Origin: DATBQN01 sp963799925
GTDB lineage: Bacteria > Acidobacteriota > Thermoanaerobaculia > Multivoradales > UBA5704
NCBI GenBank assembly: GCA_963799925.1
Contig: CAWCYZ010000001.1
Span: forward strand, 1,550,001 to 1,614,000
Reading direction: 5' to 3'
DNA length: 64,000 bases
The first letter of the stretch is position 1, and every line of letters starts with the position of its first letter. The notes beneath the pieces were generated by a model that was not told the origin of the DNA, searched no databases, and worked only from the letters and a program-made list of their open reading frames with translations. Shown here one piece after another: positions 18,700 through 27,053 of the stretch. The position numbers were made by a program, and so were the translations under genes.

Positions 18700-19365
18700 G
18701 TGACCACCCCCCGCCGCTTCCACCGCGTGCGCGCCGTCCTCGACCGCCGCCAGCCGGACCTGACCGTCCTCCTCGAGGACGTCCAGGTGCCGCGCAACCT
18801 GGCGGCGATCCTGCGCAGCTGCGACGCCGCCGGGGTCCTCGCGGCGCACGCGGTGTGGCCGGGCGGCCGGCTGAAGATCTCCCGGCCGGCCTCCGGCGGC
18901 ACCCGCAAGTGGGTGCCGGTCACCCGCCACCGGACGCTCGCCGACGCCCTGGGGCACCTGCGCGAGCGCGGCTTCCGCATCCTCGCCGCCCACCCCGCTC
19001 CCGGCGCCGCCGAGTTCCGCGCCGAGGACTACACCCGTCCCACCGCCTTCCTCCTGGGGACCGAGGAGACCGGCGTCACCCCGGAGGCCGCCGCCGCGGC
19101 CGACGGCTGGGTGGCGATTCCCATGGCGGGGATGGGCACCTCGCTCAACGTCTCGGTGGCGGCCGCCCTCCTCCTCTTCGAGGCGGCGCGCCAGCGCCAG
19201 GCGGCCGGCCTCTACGCCGCCTCGCGCCTCGACCCCGAGACCTACGCCAGGACGCTCTTCGAGTGGACCTACCCCGTCCTCGCCGCCCACTGCCGGCGTA
19301 AGAAGGTCCCCTATCCGCCGCTGGGGGCGGACGGCGAGATCCAGGGGGAGATCCCGCGCGGGTGA
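18700..19365 (+). CDS. trmH: tRNA (guanosine-18-2'-O)-methyltransferase, TrmH/SpoU family
   Basis: 221 residues, GTG start. SPOUT methyltransferase motifs are VLLEDVQVPRNLAAILRSCDAAGV (motif 1 with catalytic Arg), AFLLGTEETGVTPE (motif 2) and VAIPMAGMGTSLNVSVAAALLLFEA (motif 3, knot). The C-terminal extension WTYPVLAAHCRRKKVPYPPL is typical of TrmH that modifies G18 of tRNA. Convergent with the beta-lactamase gene, 7 nt apart. Confidence 0.9.
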   Translation: MTTPRRFHRVRAVLDRRQPDLTVLLEDVQVPRNLAAILRSCDAAGVLAAHAVWPGGRLKISRPASGGTRKWVPVTRHRTLADALGHLRERGFRILAAHPAPGAAEFRAEDYTRPTAFLLGTEETGVTPEAAAAADGWVAIPMAGMGTSLNVSVAAALLLFEAARQRQAAGLYAASRLDPETYARTLFEWTYPVLAAHCRRKKVPYPPLGADGEIQGEIPRG

Positions 19366-19372
19366 GCGACCC

Positions 19373-20302
19373 TCAGCGCGCCTGTCGGGCCTGCCGTGCC
19401 TCCCAAACCGCGCGCGAGATGGCCGCGATGGCGGCGTCGGCGGCCTTCTCTTCTGGGAAGCCGGCGGTGAGGACGACGAGGACGTAGGGCCCGCCGGCGG
19501 GCGGGTAGACGATCGCCGCGTCGTGGTGAACGCCGGCGATGTCGCCGGTCTTGTGCGCCACGCGGACACCGGATGGCAGCCCGGCGGGGATCTTCTCGTT
19601 GAACTCCTGGCCTTCCAGGATCCGCACCATCCGCGCGCTGTCGGCGGGCGACGCCGCCTTCCCCGCGGCGACGGCGCGGAGGAGGATCATCAGATCGTTC
19701 GCCGTCACCCGGTTGTTCAGCCCCGCCGCGAAGGCCTTGCCGTCCTCGACCCCGCGGAGGATCACCAGGTCGTAGACTTCGAGCGCGCGCATCGCGTCGG
19801 TGACCCGCGACGCGCCGATCCGCGCCAGCAGGAGGTTGGTCGCGAGATTCGAGCTCTTGTCGATCATCCGCTCGATCAGCTCGTCCACCGGTCGGGTCTG
19901 CCCGGCCGCGGCGTAGAGGTCTGGATCGCTGTCGTCCTTGGGGTCGAGCCGGAACGGCGAGCCGTCGACCAGGCTGCTGAACTCGTTCCTGATCGTGATC
20001 TTCTCGCCGAGCGTGAGCTCGCCGCTCTCGGCGGCGGCGAAGAGGGCGACCATCACCGGCAGCTTCATGGTGCTCGCGGCGTGGAAGCTCACGCGCTCGT
20101 TGCGCAGGAGCGTCTCGCCGGTCGCCAGATCGCAGTAGGCGACGGCGACGATGCGGTCGCGCCCCGCGGCCTGGCGGAACGCCGCGTCGACGCTCGCCGT
20201 GAACGAGCGCGGGCGCGGCGCCGACGCACAGGCGGAAGCAGCGGCCAGACAGACCGCCAGGACGGAGGCCGCGGCCGCCCGCCAGAGGACTCTCAGGGAC
20301 AT
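19373..20302 (-). CDS. Class A beta-lactamase-type serine hydrolase, exported
   Basis: 309 residues with signal peptide and possible lipobox (LAAASAC, Cys25). Catalytic elements are HAASTMKLP (Ser77-x-x-Lys80), KSSN at 149-152 in place of SDN, a Glu at about 186 in the omega-loop region, and AHKTGDIAG (Lys251-Thr-Gly). It therefore has the complete class A layout and could hydrolyse beta-lactams, but related serine hydrolases with other roles exist. Start ATG 6 nt after TAGAAT. No mobile element is adjacent. Confidence 0.88.
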   Translation of the reverse strand: MSLRVLWRAAAASVLAVCLAAASACASAPRPRSFTASVDAAFRQAAGRDRIVAVAYCDLATGETLLRNERVSFHAASTMKLPVMVALFAAAESGELTLGEKITIRNEFSSLVDGSPFRLDPKDDSDPDLYAAAGQTRPVDELIERMIDKSSNLATNLLLARIGASRVTDAMRALEVYDLVILRGVEDGKAFAAGLNNRVTANDLMILLRAVAAGKAASPADSARMVRILEGQEFNEKIPAGLPSGVRVAHKTGDIAGVHHDAAIVYPPAGGPYVLVVLTAGFPEEKAADAAIAAISRAVWEARQARQAR

Positions 20303-20308
20303 GACCGG

Positions 20309-20314
20309 ATTCTA
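20309..20314 (-). promoter_or_regulatory. -10 box (TAGAAT) of the beta-lactamase gene
   Basis: TAGAAT on the minus strand ends exactly 6 nt before the ATG, identical in sequence and spacing to the box before lipB. Confidence 0.5.
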
Positions 20315-20351
20315 GCCGTTCCCGCCGGCGGGCGATGCGGCCGTCGAGCGC

Positions 20352-20357
20352 TATACT
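20352..20357 (+). promoter_or_regulatory. -10 box (TATACT) of the small conserved gene
   Basis: TATACT lies 9 nt before the ATG. Together with the opposite-strand TAGAAT 38 nt away it makes a compact divergent promoter region of 64 nt. Confidence 0.45.
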
Positions 20358-20366
20358 TTTGAGGTC

Positions 20367-20621
20367 ATGGGCGATCCCGACGACGCAGCCCGCGCCGCCC
20401 GCGCCGCGGCCCGCCGGAGCTGGCCCATCCGCGTCTACAAGCTGGGAGAGGAGCCGCCGGAGGACCTGTCCGCCACGACGACGCCGGCGGAGCGCCTCGC
20501 GATGATGTGGCCGCTCACCCTCCAGGCCTGGGCCTTCACGGGAAGACCGCTGCCCGATTACGAGCGCCACGAGACGCCGATCCGGATCGTCCCCTCGCCG
20601 GTGCGCCAGAAGGGGCCCTGA
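20367..20621 (+). CDS. Small conserved protein, antitoxin-like partner of a nucleotidyltransferase
   Basis: 84 residues with no enzymatic motif. The sequence SWPIRVYKLGEEPPEDLSATTTPAERLAMMWPLTLQAWAF belongs to a short family that I recall beside AbiEii/MNT-type nucleotidyltransferase genes in soil bacteria. The following gene is a remnant of just such a nucleotidyltransferase. A role as its partner or antitoxin is inferred from context only. The stop overlaps the candidate CTG start of the remnant. Confidence 0.7.
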   Translation: MGDPDDAARAARAAARRSWPIRVYKLGEEPPEDLSATTTPAERLAMMWPLTLQAWAFTGRPLPDYERHETPIRIVPSPVRQKGP

Positions 20622-20744
20622 CCATCGAAGCCCTGGATCCGAATCAGGACTTCCTCGACCTCATCGCGGGCGAGCGGACGCTCGAAGGACCTCGTCAATC
20701 TCGAGCTGCTCGAAAAGAAAGACGCCCGCCCGAGCCAGGAGTAG
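20618..20744 (+). pseudogene. Internally deleted nucleotidyltransferase remnant
   Basis: The sequence starts like such nucleotidyltransferases (TIEALDPNQDFLDLI). After about 20 codons it jumps, with a change of frame, to what looks like their C-terminus (RSKDLVNLELLEKKDARPSQE, stop TAG). The roughly 140-residue catalytic core with the GSxxxDxDxxV motif is missing. The 5' end overlaps the preceding small gene (CTGA). It appears to be a decayed toxin-like partner; the deletion is larger than the single-base errors elsewhere. Confidence 0.5.
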
Positions 20745-20768
20745 CGGCTCGCCGCCCGACAGCAGCCC

Positions 20769-22253
20769 CTACGGCAGCCGGAGCTGCCGGGCCGGGCCGT
20801 AGCGGGCGAGGTAGGGCTCGACGTCCATCTTCCGCCGGGTGCTCTGCGAGGACATGTAGCGGACCTTGCCGAAGATCGGGCGCTCGGGGGGCCAGGGGCG
20901 GTCGAAGCGGCCGAAGCACCAGAAGATGCCGCTGTAGGAGTTGGGGTCGCGGCCGTCGAGCGCGTAGCGGTTGTTGAGCTCGATCAGGGTGGCGAGCGCC
21001 TCCTCGGGCGACTTCGACCACTCGAGCACCTTCTTGCCCCAGAGCATCCGCAGGTAGTTGTGGATGCGCCCCTCGGCGACGAGCTGCCGCTGGGCGGCGT
21101 TCCACAGCTCGTCGTGGGTCTCGGCGGCGTCGAATTGCGCCAGCGTGTAGAGCTCCGGCCGCGGGTCGCGGCGGTGCACGTCGAGGGTCTCGCGCGCCCA
21201 CTCGGGGAGCGACTCGTAGCGGTCGTAGCGGGGCAGCTTCGCGGCGGTGTGGAAGCCCAGCTCGCGCCAGGTCACCAGCTCGTCGAGGAACGACTCGGCG
21301 GCCGGGCTCATCCCCCAGAAGCCGGCCTTGGCGCCCCGCCGCTCGGCGGTCAGCCTCTCCGGCGTCCACCCCTCGCGCTCGGCGAGCGCGGCGAAGATCT
21401 GGTGCGGCGAGATCTGCCCGAAGTGGAGGTAGGGCGAGAGGCCGCTCGTCGCGTCGTCCGACGGATCGCTCCTCCCCTCGCCGTAGCGGGCCAGGCGCTC
21501 CGCGAGGAAGCGCTCCAGCGCCCGCCCGGCGGCCGCCTCGCCGCCGTGCACGCCGGCGACCGGCCGCACGGCGTGGTCGATGGGGAGCTCGGCCAGGAGC
21601 TCGTCGCTCTCCAGGAGCTGCCGCGAGGCGAGCGGCCAGCGGCGCTGGATCGCCTCCGGCAGCTCGGTCAGGCCCGGCGGCAGGTCCGCCAGCGGCCGCG
21701 CCGAGGGAAAGCGGCCGAGGTGGTCGGGGAGCAGCTTCTGCAGCGCGCGGCGGAAGGCGTAGGCGCTCGGGTAGGTGTCGGGCGTCGCGGCGAGCGGCAG
21801 CAGGCCGTTGGCGTCGACCGCCTCGACCGCGGCGGGCGAGCCCGCGGCGGCGGCGGCGAGCATGTGCGGATAGAAGAACGCCGGCGAGTCGTCGGCGACG
21901 ATCAGGCAGGCGCGCACCGCGAGCGCCTCGAGGGCACCGTGGCCCGCGGCCGGCTCGGGCTCGACGTAGGGGTAGTAGAGCGCCTCCGTCCGCGCCAGCC
22001 GCTTGGCGTGCTCGGCCATGCCGTCGAGCACGAAGCGGTGCAGGCGGTCCGAGGCCCACGGATACGCGGTGCGCAGCGGCTCGAAGATGACGAGCGGCTT
22101 GCCGAGCTCGCGCGCCCGCGCCGCCGCGTGGTCGAGGGCGAAGTTCGACGACAGCCGCCGGAAGGCGGTCATCCAGTAGAGGACGTAATCGCCGCGCGGG
22201 TTGACGCGCGCCCGGTTGAGCGAGCGGAGGCGGAGATCGGGGGCTGCGGGCAC
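20769..22253 (-). CDS. phr: Class II deoxyribodipyrimidine photolyase
   Basis: Light-driven repair of cyclobutane pyrimidine dimers, 494 residues with GTG start. The N-terminal Rossmann-like antenna domain begins YVLYWMTAFRRLSSNFALDHA. The FAD-binding C-terminal half has GLSPYLHFGQISPHQIF, SFLDELVTWRELGFHT, ETHDELWNAAQRQLV, and the class II signature GRIHNYLRMLWGKKVLEWS and RDPNSYSGIFWCFGRFDRPW. The reading frame is clean. Single gene; the next minus-strand gene upstream is the PIN-like gene. Confidence 0.94.
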   Translation of the reverse strand: MPAAPDLRLRSLNRARVNPRGDYVLYWMTAFRRLSSNFALDHAAARARELGKPLVIFEPLRTAYPWASDRLHRFVLDGMAEHAKRLARTEALYYPYVEPEPAAGHGALEALAVRACLIVADDSPAFFYPHMLAAAAAGSPAAVEAVDANGLLPLAATPDTYPSAYAFRRALQKLLPDHLGRFPSARPLADLPPGLTELPEAIQRRWPLASRQLLESDELLAELPIDHAVRPVAGVHGGEAAAGRALERFLAERLARYGEGRSDPSDDATSGLSPYLHFGQISPHQIFAALAEREGWTPERLTAERRGAKAGFWGMSPAAESFLDELVTWRELGFHTAAKLPRYDRYESLPEWARETLDVHRRDPRPELYTLAQFDAAETHDELWNAAQRQLVAEGRIHNYLRMLWGKKVLEWSKSPEEALATLIELNNRYALDGRDPNSYSGIFWCFGRFDRPWPPERPIFGKVRYMSSQSTRRKMDVEPYLARYGPARQLRLP

Positions 22254-22368
22254 CCGCGGAAGGTAACAGATCTCGCCAGGAGCGCGGCGATCTGGGACGG
22301 GTCCCCGCCGCCGTCCGCTCCAGGCTGTTGCCGGCTATGCGGTCTTAGAGGGCGGGCGGGGCGGATCC

Positions 22369-22902
22369 CTACCGGCCCGGAGAGACCTCGCGGCCCAGCT
22401 CCCGCGAGGCGTCCCGGCGGGCTCCGGCATGCAGCCAGTCGACGACCCCTTCCTCCGCGAGATCCGGATTCACCCACATCACGGCCCGGACCTCGGTCAC
22501 CTGGGGAGCGGCATCGCGAAACAGGCCGCGAGCTTCCTCGTCGAGCGAGATGACGATGCGGTCCGTCGCGCGGGCCGCTTCGATCAAATGGGCGTCCTTG
22601 ATCATCGCCTTCCGCCGCGGCTCGGAAGCCGCCGCCCGCTCCAGCTTCTCGCGAAGCGTCTCATCCCGGCAGCTCTCGACAAGGAACACCACCTGCCTCT
22701 TCGCGACCATACGGGCGCGCCAGCCACGAGCGAATGCCTGCTCGTGCCTCTTCCACTCGGCGAGGCATTCCTCGCTGAAGACGACCGAATGGCGCCTCTC
22801 GAGAGCGCTGAAAACTGCCCGGCGCCGGCCGGGGATCGGCCCCGACCCGGCGGACCGCGCGACGGAGGCGTCGAGCACGATCCGCTTACCGGCCCTTGGC
22901 AT
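22369..22902 (-). CDS. PIN-like nuclease, partner of the AAA ATPase
   Basis: 177 residues. A PIN-type fold is suggested by four spaced acidic positions: Asp11 (IVLDASV), Glu44/45 (VFSEECLAEW), Asp103 (AMIKDAHLIEAA) and Asp121 (IVISLDEEARGLF). The beta-strand/helix rhythm around them fits too. The last position is followed by a helix, as in PIN-family ribonucleases. The start overlaps the end of the AAA ATPase gene by 17 nt, so both are made together. I do not recognise a named family. A toxic or antiviral nuclease controlled by the ATPase is an inference. Confidence 0.65.
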   Translation of the reverse strand: MPRAGKRIVLDASVARSAGSGPIPGRRRAVFSALERRHSVVFSEECLAEWKRHEQAFARGWRARMVAKRQVVFLVESCRDETLREKLERAAASEPRRKAMIKDAHLIEAARATDRIVISLDEEARGLFRDAAPQVTEVRAVMWVNPDLAEEGVVDWLHAGARRDASRELGREVSPGR

Positions 22903-24244
22903 TCTTCCTGGGCTTCTTCGGCGGGAAGACCTTCGATTCGACGGCGTCGAGGTAGCGGTTCTCGGCTTGGGCGCGCACCTCGCCGAAGTCCTCCGGCCAG
23001 TCGCCGTAGGCCCCCTGCGGATCGAGATCGGCGCTCTCGACTTTCGTCACACCGTCTGCATCTCGCCGGAACCAGTGAAGCTTGACCTTGGCCGGATCGA
23101 GCTTGCCTTCGGCGACGAGCGCCTGCACTGCAAGCAGCAGAATGGAGCTGTGAGTCTCCGCAACGACTTGAACGCCGCGGTTGGCAGCCTCTGCCAAAAT
23201 ATCTGCCAAGGCTTCCTGTGCTCTCGGGTGGAGATGAAGCTCTGGCTGCTCGATATATACAAATTGTCCGGGACCAGCAGCGAGAAGAGAGACTAGGACG
23301 GGGAGTGTCTGAGAAACACCGAAACCCACGTCCGCGATATTCACAAGGTCACTAGCTCCCCCTCGCCTGCTTTTCGGAAGCCGCCCGACAAGTAGTTCGA
23401 CTTGAGTCGCATCGATAGCCTTGGCTCTCACTTTCCACGACAGGCCAAGCTTCTCCATAACTAGACCAAGCCACTCTAGACGGTCATCCCTTCTCTCCTG
23501 CCAGACAGCCAAAACGCTTGCAACATAGCTCTCGAATGTCCCGATAAAGAACTCTCCGACCGCAGTCGTGCGATATGCACGAGTCGGATTGCCACGCAGC
23601 CCAGGTACATGGATGATCTGGCGCAGGAGCTTACCGAACAGGTCGGTTTGTAGAATTGGCAGACTAAAGGCAACGTCGAAGCTTTTAAGGTTGCCAAAGG
23701 TTACCTGGAGAAAACATCTATCTCGCTGCACCTTCCAACGAAGGTTCTTGGGAAAATCCAGAGATAGAACACGCTCCAGCTCCTCACTAGTCATCTCAGG
23801 GCGAAGTGATAAATTGACGTCCCGTGCTAGGTCGGGGCTCCCTGGAAGACCGAATGATGCCTCACCAACGAGGTCCATTTGGACTAAATCGAATGCTTCG
23901 TTTGATTTTCTCCGGAAGGTATCGATGAGCCTCATTCTTTGGTTGGCTTCAACTCCCGCTTGGAACTCTGTCGCGGAAATCCTCCCAGCCCCTCTGTGCA
24001 GGAGCTGCCTCGCCGAAGTAAACCTCACATGCGAGTCGTGCAAGAGTAACGGCCCCGGATCGTAGCTGGCCTCAAGAGTCTGTTTGAGTAGCAGAATCGG
24101 CTGCAGCGCGCTCGACTTCCCCGAGCTGTTCGCCCCCGCCAGCAGCGTCAGCGGCCGGATCTCGAGGCGCGTCTCCTCGGCGAAGGACTTGAAGCCCTTC
24201 ACCGTGATCGCGGTGATCGCGTCCGGCGGCTCGGTCTCAGGCAT
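22886..24244 (-). CDS. AAA ATPase of the OLD/RecF-like AAA_15 group with DUF3696-like C-terminus
   Basis: 452 residues. N-terminal strand ITAITVKGFKSFAEETRLEI, Walker A GANSSGKSS (37-45), and a long middle region. Then come the signature-like region VGFGVSQTLPVLVSLL, Walker B FVYIEQPELHLHP (about 328-340) and H-loop AETHSS (His365). There is no Toprim domain, unlike classic OLD nucleases; the adjacent PIN-like gene may supply the nuclease. The middle of the gene (about 23.1-24.1 kb) is clearly richer in A and T than everything around it, while both ends are GC-rich. It overlaps the Nudix gene by 8 nt and the PIN gene by 17 nt. Confidence 0.85.
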   Translation of the reverse strand: MPETEPPDAITAITVKGFKSFAEETRLEIRPLTLLAGANSSGKSSALQPILLLKQTLEASYDPGPLLLHDSHVRFTSARQLLHRGAGRISATEFQAGVEANQRMRLIDTFRRKSNEAFDLVQMDLVGEASFGLPGSPDLARDVNLSLRPEMTSEELERVLSLDFPKNLRWKVQRDRCFLQVTFGNLKSFDVAFSLPILQTDLFGKLLRQIIHVPGLRGNPTRAYRTTAVGEFFIGTFESYVASVLAVWQERRDDRLEWLGLVMEKLGLSWKVRAKAIDATQVELLVGRLPKSRRGGASDLVNIADVGFGVSQTLPVLVSLLAAGPGQFVYIEQPELHLHPRAQEALADILAEAANRGVQVVAETHSSILLLAVQALVAEGKLDPAKVKLHWFRRDADGVTKVESADLDPQGAYGDWPEDFGEVRAQAENRYLDAVESKVFPPKKPRKNAKGR

Positions 24245-24824
24245 CGGCTTCCGGCTCCATCCCCAATCGTATCAGCAGGTTCTGCAGCACCCGCGCGGTC
24301 AGGCCCCAGATCTGGCGCTTGCCGAGGTGGTAGATGCGGATGTTCCTCACCTTGCCGTCGAGCGTGACGGCGCGCTCCTCGACCAGGCGCGGGTTGGCGA
24401 AGGCGGTCAAGGGGAGACTGAAGACCTCGGCGATCTCGGCCTCGTTGGGCTTCGCCGCGTAGGGGAAGGGGATGGCGCCGACGCAGGGGACCACCCGGAA
24501 GCTGGCCGGCGATTCGACCTCGTCGAGCTGGCCCAGGCGGAGCACCCTGGCGGGATCGATCCCCACCTCCTCGTGGGCCTCGCGGAGGGCCGCCCCCCAG
24601 GCGTCCTCGCCGCTCTCGCGGCCGCCGCCGGGGAAGGCGATCTGGCCGCGATGGCTGGGGAGGGTCTCGGTGCGCTGGGTGAGCACCGTCCACAGCTCGC
24701 CCGCGTCGACGTAGAGCGGCACCAGGACCGCCGCCTGGCGGACGTCGCTCGCCGGGAGGCGCCGCGGCGGCGGCGAGCCGAGGCGCTCGCGGAGCGCCAG
24801 GATCCAGCTCTGCGCCGGGGTCAT
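24237..24824 (-). CDS. Nudix hydrolase, CoA pyrophosphatase type
   Basis: 195 residues. Nudix box GGRESGEDAWGAALREAHEEVGI, preceded by the CoA-pyrophosphatase pattern LTQRTETLPSHRGQIAFPGGG. Such enzymes split CoA to phosphopantetheine and 3',5'-ADP. The start ATG (MTPAQSWILALRERLG) is chosen because upstream sequence in frame belongs to the neighbouring membrane-protein gene. The stop overlaps the start of the AAA ATPase gene, so it is at least co-transcribed with the ATPase/PIN pair. Whether it belongs to that system or is an unrelated housekeeping gene is open. Confidence 0.9.
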   Translation of the reverse strand: MTPAQSWILALRERLGSPPPRRLPASDVRQAAVLVPLYVDAGELWTVLTQRTETLPSHRGQIAFPGGGRESGEDAWGAALREAHEEVGIDPARVLRLGQLDEVESPASFRVVPCVGAIPFPYAAKPNEAEIAEVFSLPLTAFANPRLVEERAVTLDGKVRNIRIYHLGKRQIWGLTARVLQNLLIRLGMEPEADA

Positions 24825-24924
24825 CGCCGGCCTCCCGGAGGTCGGTCCCCGGCTTCTTGATGCGGCGCGATGACGGCGGGCGGCGGGCCGGTCAGGGCGG
24901 CGCCGCCCGGACGGTGCGGGCGGA

Positions 24925-26904
24925 TCATGATCTGCGCCGGCCGGGTATCTCGAGGTGCTCGGGGCGCCCGCGTCCCGCCCGCCCCGATCCTCGCCGCGCC
25001 GCGGGCTCGCCGCGATCTCGTCGGCGGGGAGGATGCGCAGTCCGAGCGGCACCGGCGGCGCGCCGGGCATCGTCAGGTCCACCTGATACAGATACCACGG
25101 GGCGCGGCTCCACCACGTCGGATGGACGGCGCGCGGCCGGCCGAGGTCGACGCGGAAGACGACCGCGCCGTTGGGGCGCAGCAGGCTCGGCCGGTAGGCT
25201 CGGCCGTCGACCTCGAGATGGGTGGTCGCCCGCGGGTCGAAGACCATGAGGAGCGCCGAGAGCGGCCGCGGGCTCCCCACCAGGAGCTCGCCGGCGGCGC
25301 CGCCCACCAGGCTCTCCGCCTCGCCGGTGCGGCCGACCGCGCCGTTCAGGCGCTTGACCCAGATGCCGTCGTGGGCCGAGTCGTCGCCGCCGGGGATGTG
25401 GCTCTGCGTGGTCTCGTAGGGGAGGAGCCGGCGGGCGGCCGCCGAGACGTAGGAGTAACGGCCGTCCGGCGCCACGGGGAAGGCCCGCGGGTGGCTCCAC
25501 AGGGGCCAGAGGAACGGCGCCGCGAGCGCCGCCGCGGCGAGCGGCGCGCCGATCGCCCACGCCCGCGCGGACCGGCCGTCCGACCAGGAACCAGAGCGCC
25601 GGGTAGAGGGGAAGGAAGTAGCGGTTGCCGATGGCGCCGCCGCCGCCGTAGAAGTTGAACGGCCGCACCAGGACGATCCCGGCCGCCGCGGCGAGGACGG
25701 CGAGCGGGATCGCCCAGCGGCCGCGCGCCGGGCGGTAGGCGGCGAAGCCGAGGAGCAGCGGCAGGAAGTAGGGCAGGACGCCGACGTTTCTCCCCACCAG
25801 GAAGTAGAGGGCGTCCCAGCCGAGCGAGGCGAGCGTCCAGCTCGGACGTCGATCGCCGCCTCCTGGATCCACGAGGTGTTGCCCCATCGCCGGAGCGACC
25901 GCTCCCAGCCGGCGGCGGCCGGGAAGTCGACGTCGGGATAGCCGGTGCGCGGATAGAAGCCCTGCCGCTCGCCGCCGTAGCCGGTGAACGAGCCGCCGGC
26001 ATGCCACTGCACGAGGGCGGTCAGGCAGGAGGAGGACGACCGCCCCGGCGGCGAGCGCCGCCAACCCCTGCCGCCGCCGTTCCCGCGGCACCGCGAGCGC
26101 CGCCGGCACGAGGAGGGCGAGGTAGAAGGGCCGGTAGGCGCCGGCGACGGCGAGGAGGAGCCCGGCGGCGAGCCAGCGGCCGGCGAAGCGCCAGGCGGGG
26201 ACCGCCGTCTCGTCCTGGTGCATGTCGGGCAGGGCCCGGCCGGGCTCCGGCGCCGCGGTCGCCGCCGTAGGCGAGGGCGAGGCCGACGGCCGCCGTGGCG
26301 AGGAGGAAGAGGTCGGCGTGGACCCAGAAGACGTAGGCGAAGGCGACCGAGGCGAAGACGAAGGCGGCGACCCACCAGGGGGCGCCGGCGCCGAGGTGGC
26401 GGCGCAGAGCGCGGCCGGCCGCCACCGCCGCCCAGGCGAGGAAGAGGGCGTTGGCGACGAGGGCGCCGCGCACCGGCGCCAGCCGCACGAACGGCGCCAC
26501 CGCGAGGGCGTAGAGGGACGGCTTGCCATAGGTCAGGTGCCGCCCGCCGTCCCGGCTCTGCAGGACGAGGCCGTCCGGCTGGCCGCCCCAGAGCGCGACG
26601 AAGCGGTCGTAGTCGGCGCGGCTGTAGGCGAGGTCGAGGTCGTGGGCGAGCGAGAGCGCCTGCATGGCGTAGGTCGCCTCGTCCCCCACCAGCGACGGCC
26701 GGCCGCGCGGGAGAAGGTCGCCGCGCCGGCGAGGGTGGCGGCGAGGAGCGCCGCGAGCACCGCCCAGCCGGCGAGCTCCAGCCCGGAGAGCCGGAGCCAT
26801 CCCCGCCCCCTCGGCCCCGGCGGCGCCTTCTCCGGCAGGTCGAGATCGGGAAGCGGCGCGAGGACCTCCCCGCCCTCCTCGACCGGCGGACCCTGCCCCC
26901 TCAC
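24925..26904 (-). CDS. Polytopic membrane glycosyltransferase-like protein (several frameshifts; 3' end uncertain)
   Basis: Cytoplasmic N-terminus MRGQGPPVEEGGEVLAPLPD, a first membrane segment (ELAGWAVLAALLAATLAG), then SLVGDEATYAMQALSLAHDL with the acidic pair after TM1 found in GT39/GT83-type dolichol-phosphate or undecaprenyl-phosphate sugar transferases. Many further hydrophobic segments follow (LFLAWAAVAAGRAL, WWVAAFVFASVAFAYVFWV, LLLAVAGAYRPFYLALLV, YFLPLLLGFAAY). The C-terminal part looks extracytoplasmic. The frame changes near 26690, 26260, 26020, 25850 and 25565. Substrate unknown; the upstream glycosyltransferase suggests surface polysaccharide or protein glycosylation. Confidence 0.65.
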
Positions 26905-26913
26905 CGTCCCCCT

Positions 26914-27036
26914 CCAGGTGCCAGGTGATCCGTCGCCAGGTGCCAGGTGATCCGCAAGTCACTGACAATGCAGGAGATCGGAGCAAGCTCCTGAAGGTGC
27001 CAGGTACTTTTCGCCAGGTGCCAGGCGATTTTTCAC
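26914..27036. repeat. GGTGCCAGG direct-repeat cluster
   Basis: Four copies of a unit built on CAGGTGCCAGG: two consecutive CCAGGTGCCAGGTGATCCG units and, 40 nt later, GGTGCCAGGTACTTTT and CAGGTGCCAGGCGATTTTT. A related palindromic version (GAGGTGCCAGGTGCCTGGCG) lies at 54.56 kb. It resembles REP-like intergenic repeats. It fills the gap between the glycosyltransferase and the membrane glycosyltransferase genes. Confidence 0.6.
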
Positions 27037-27053
27037 CCGGTGATCTTCCAGCC

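Noticed and set aside
19373..20302. Mobile antibiotic-resistance gene
   Set aside because: The beta-lactamase-type gene has the same base composition and promoter style as its neighbours and no mobile element next to it, so it looks like an intrinsic chromosomal gene.
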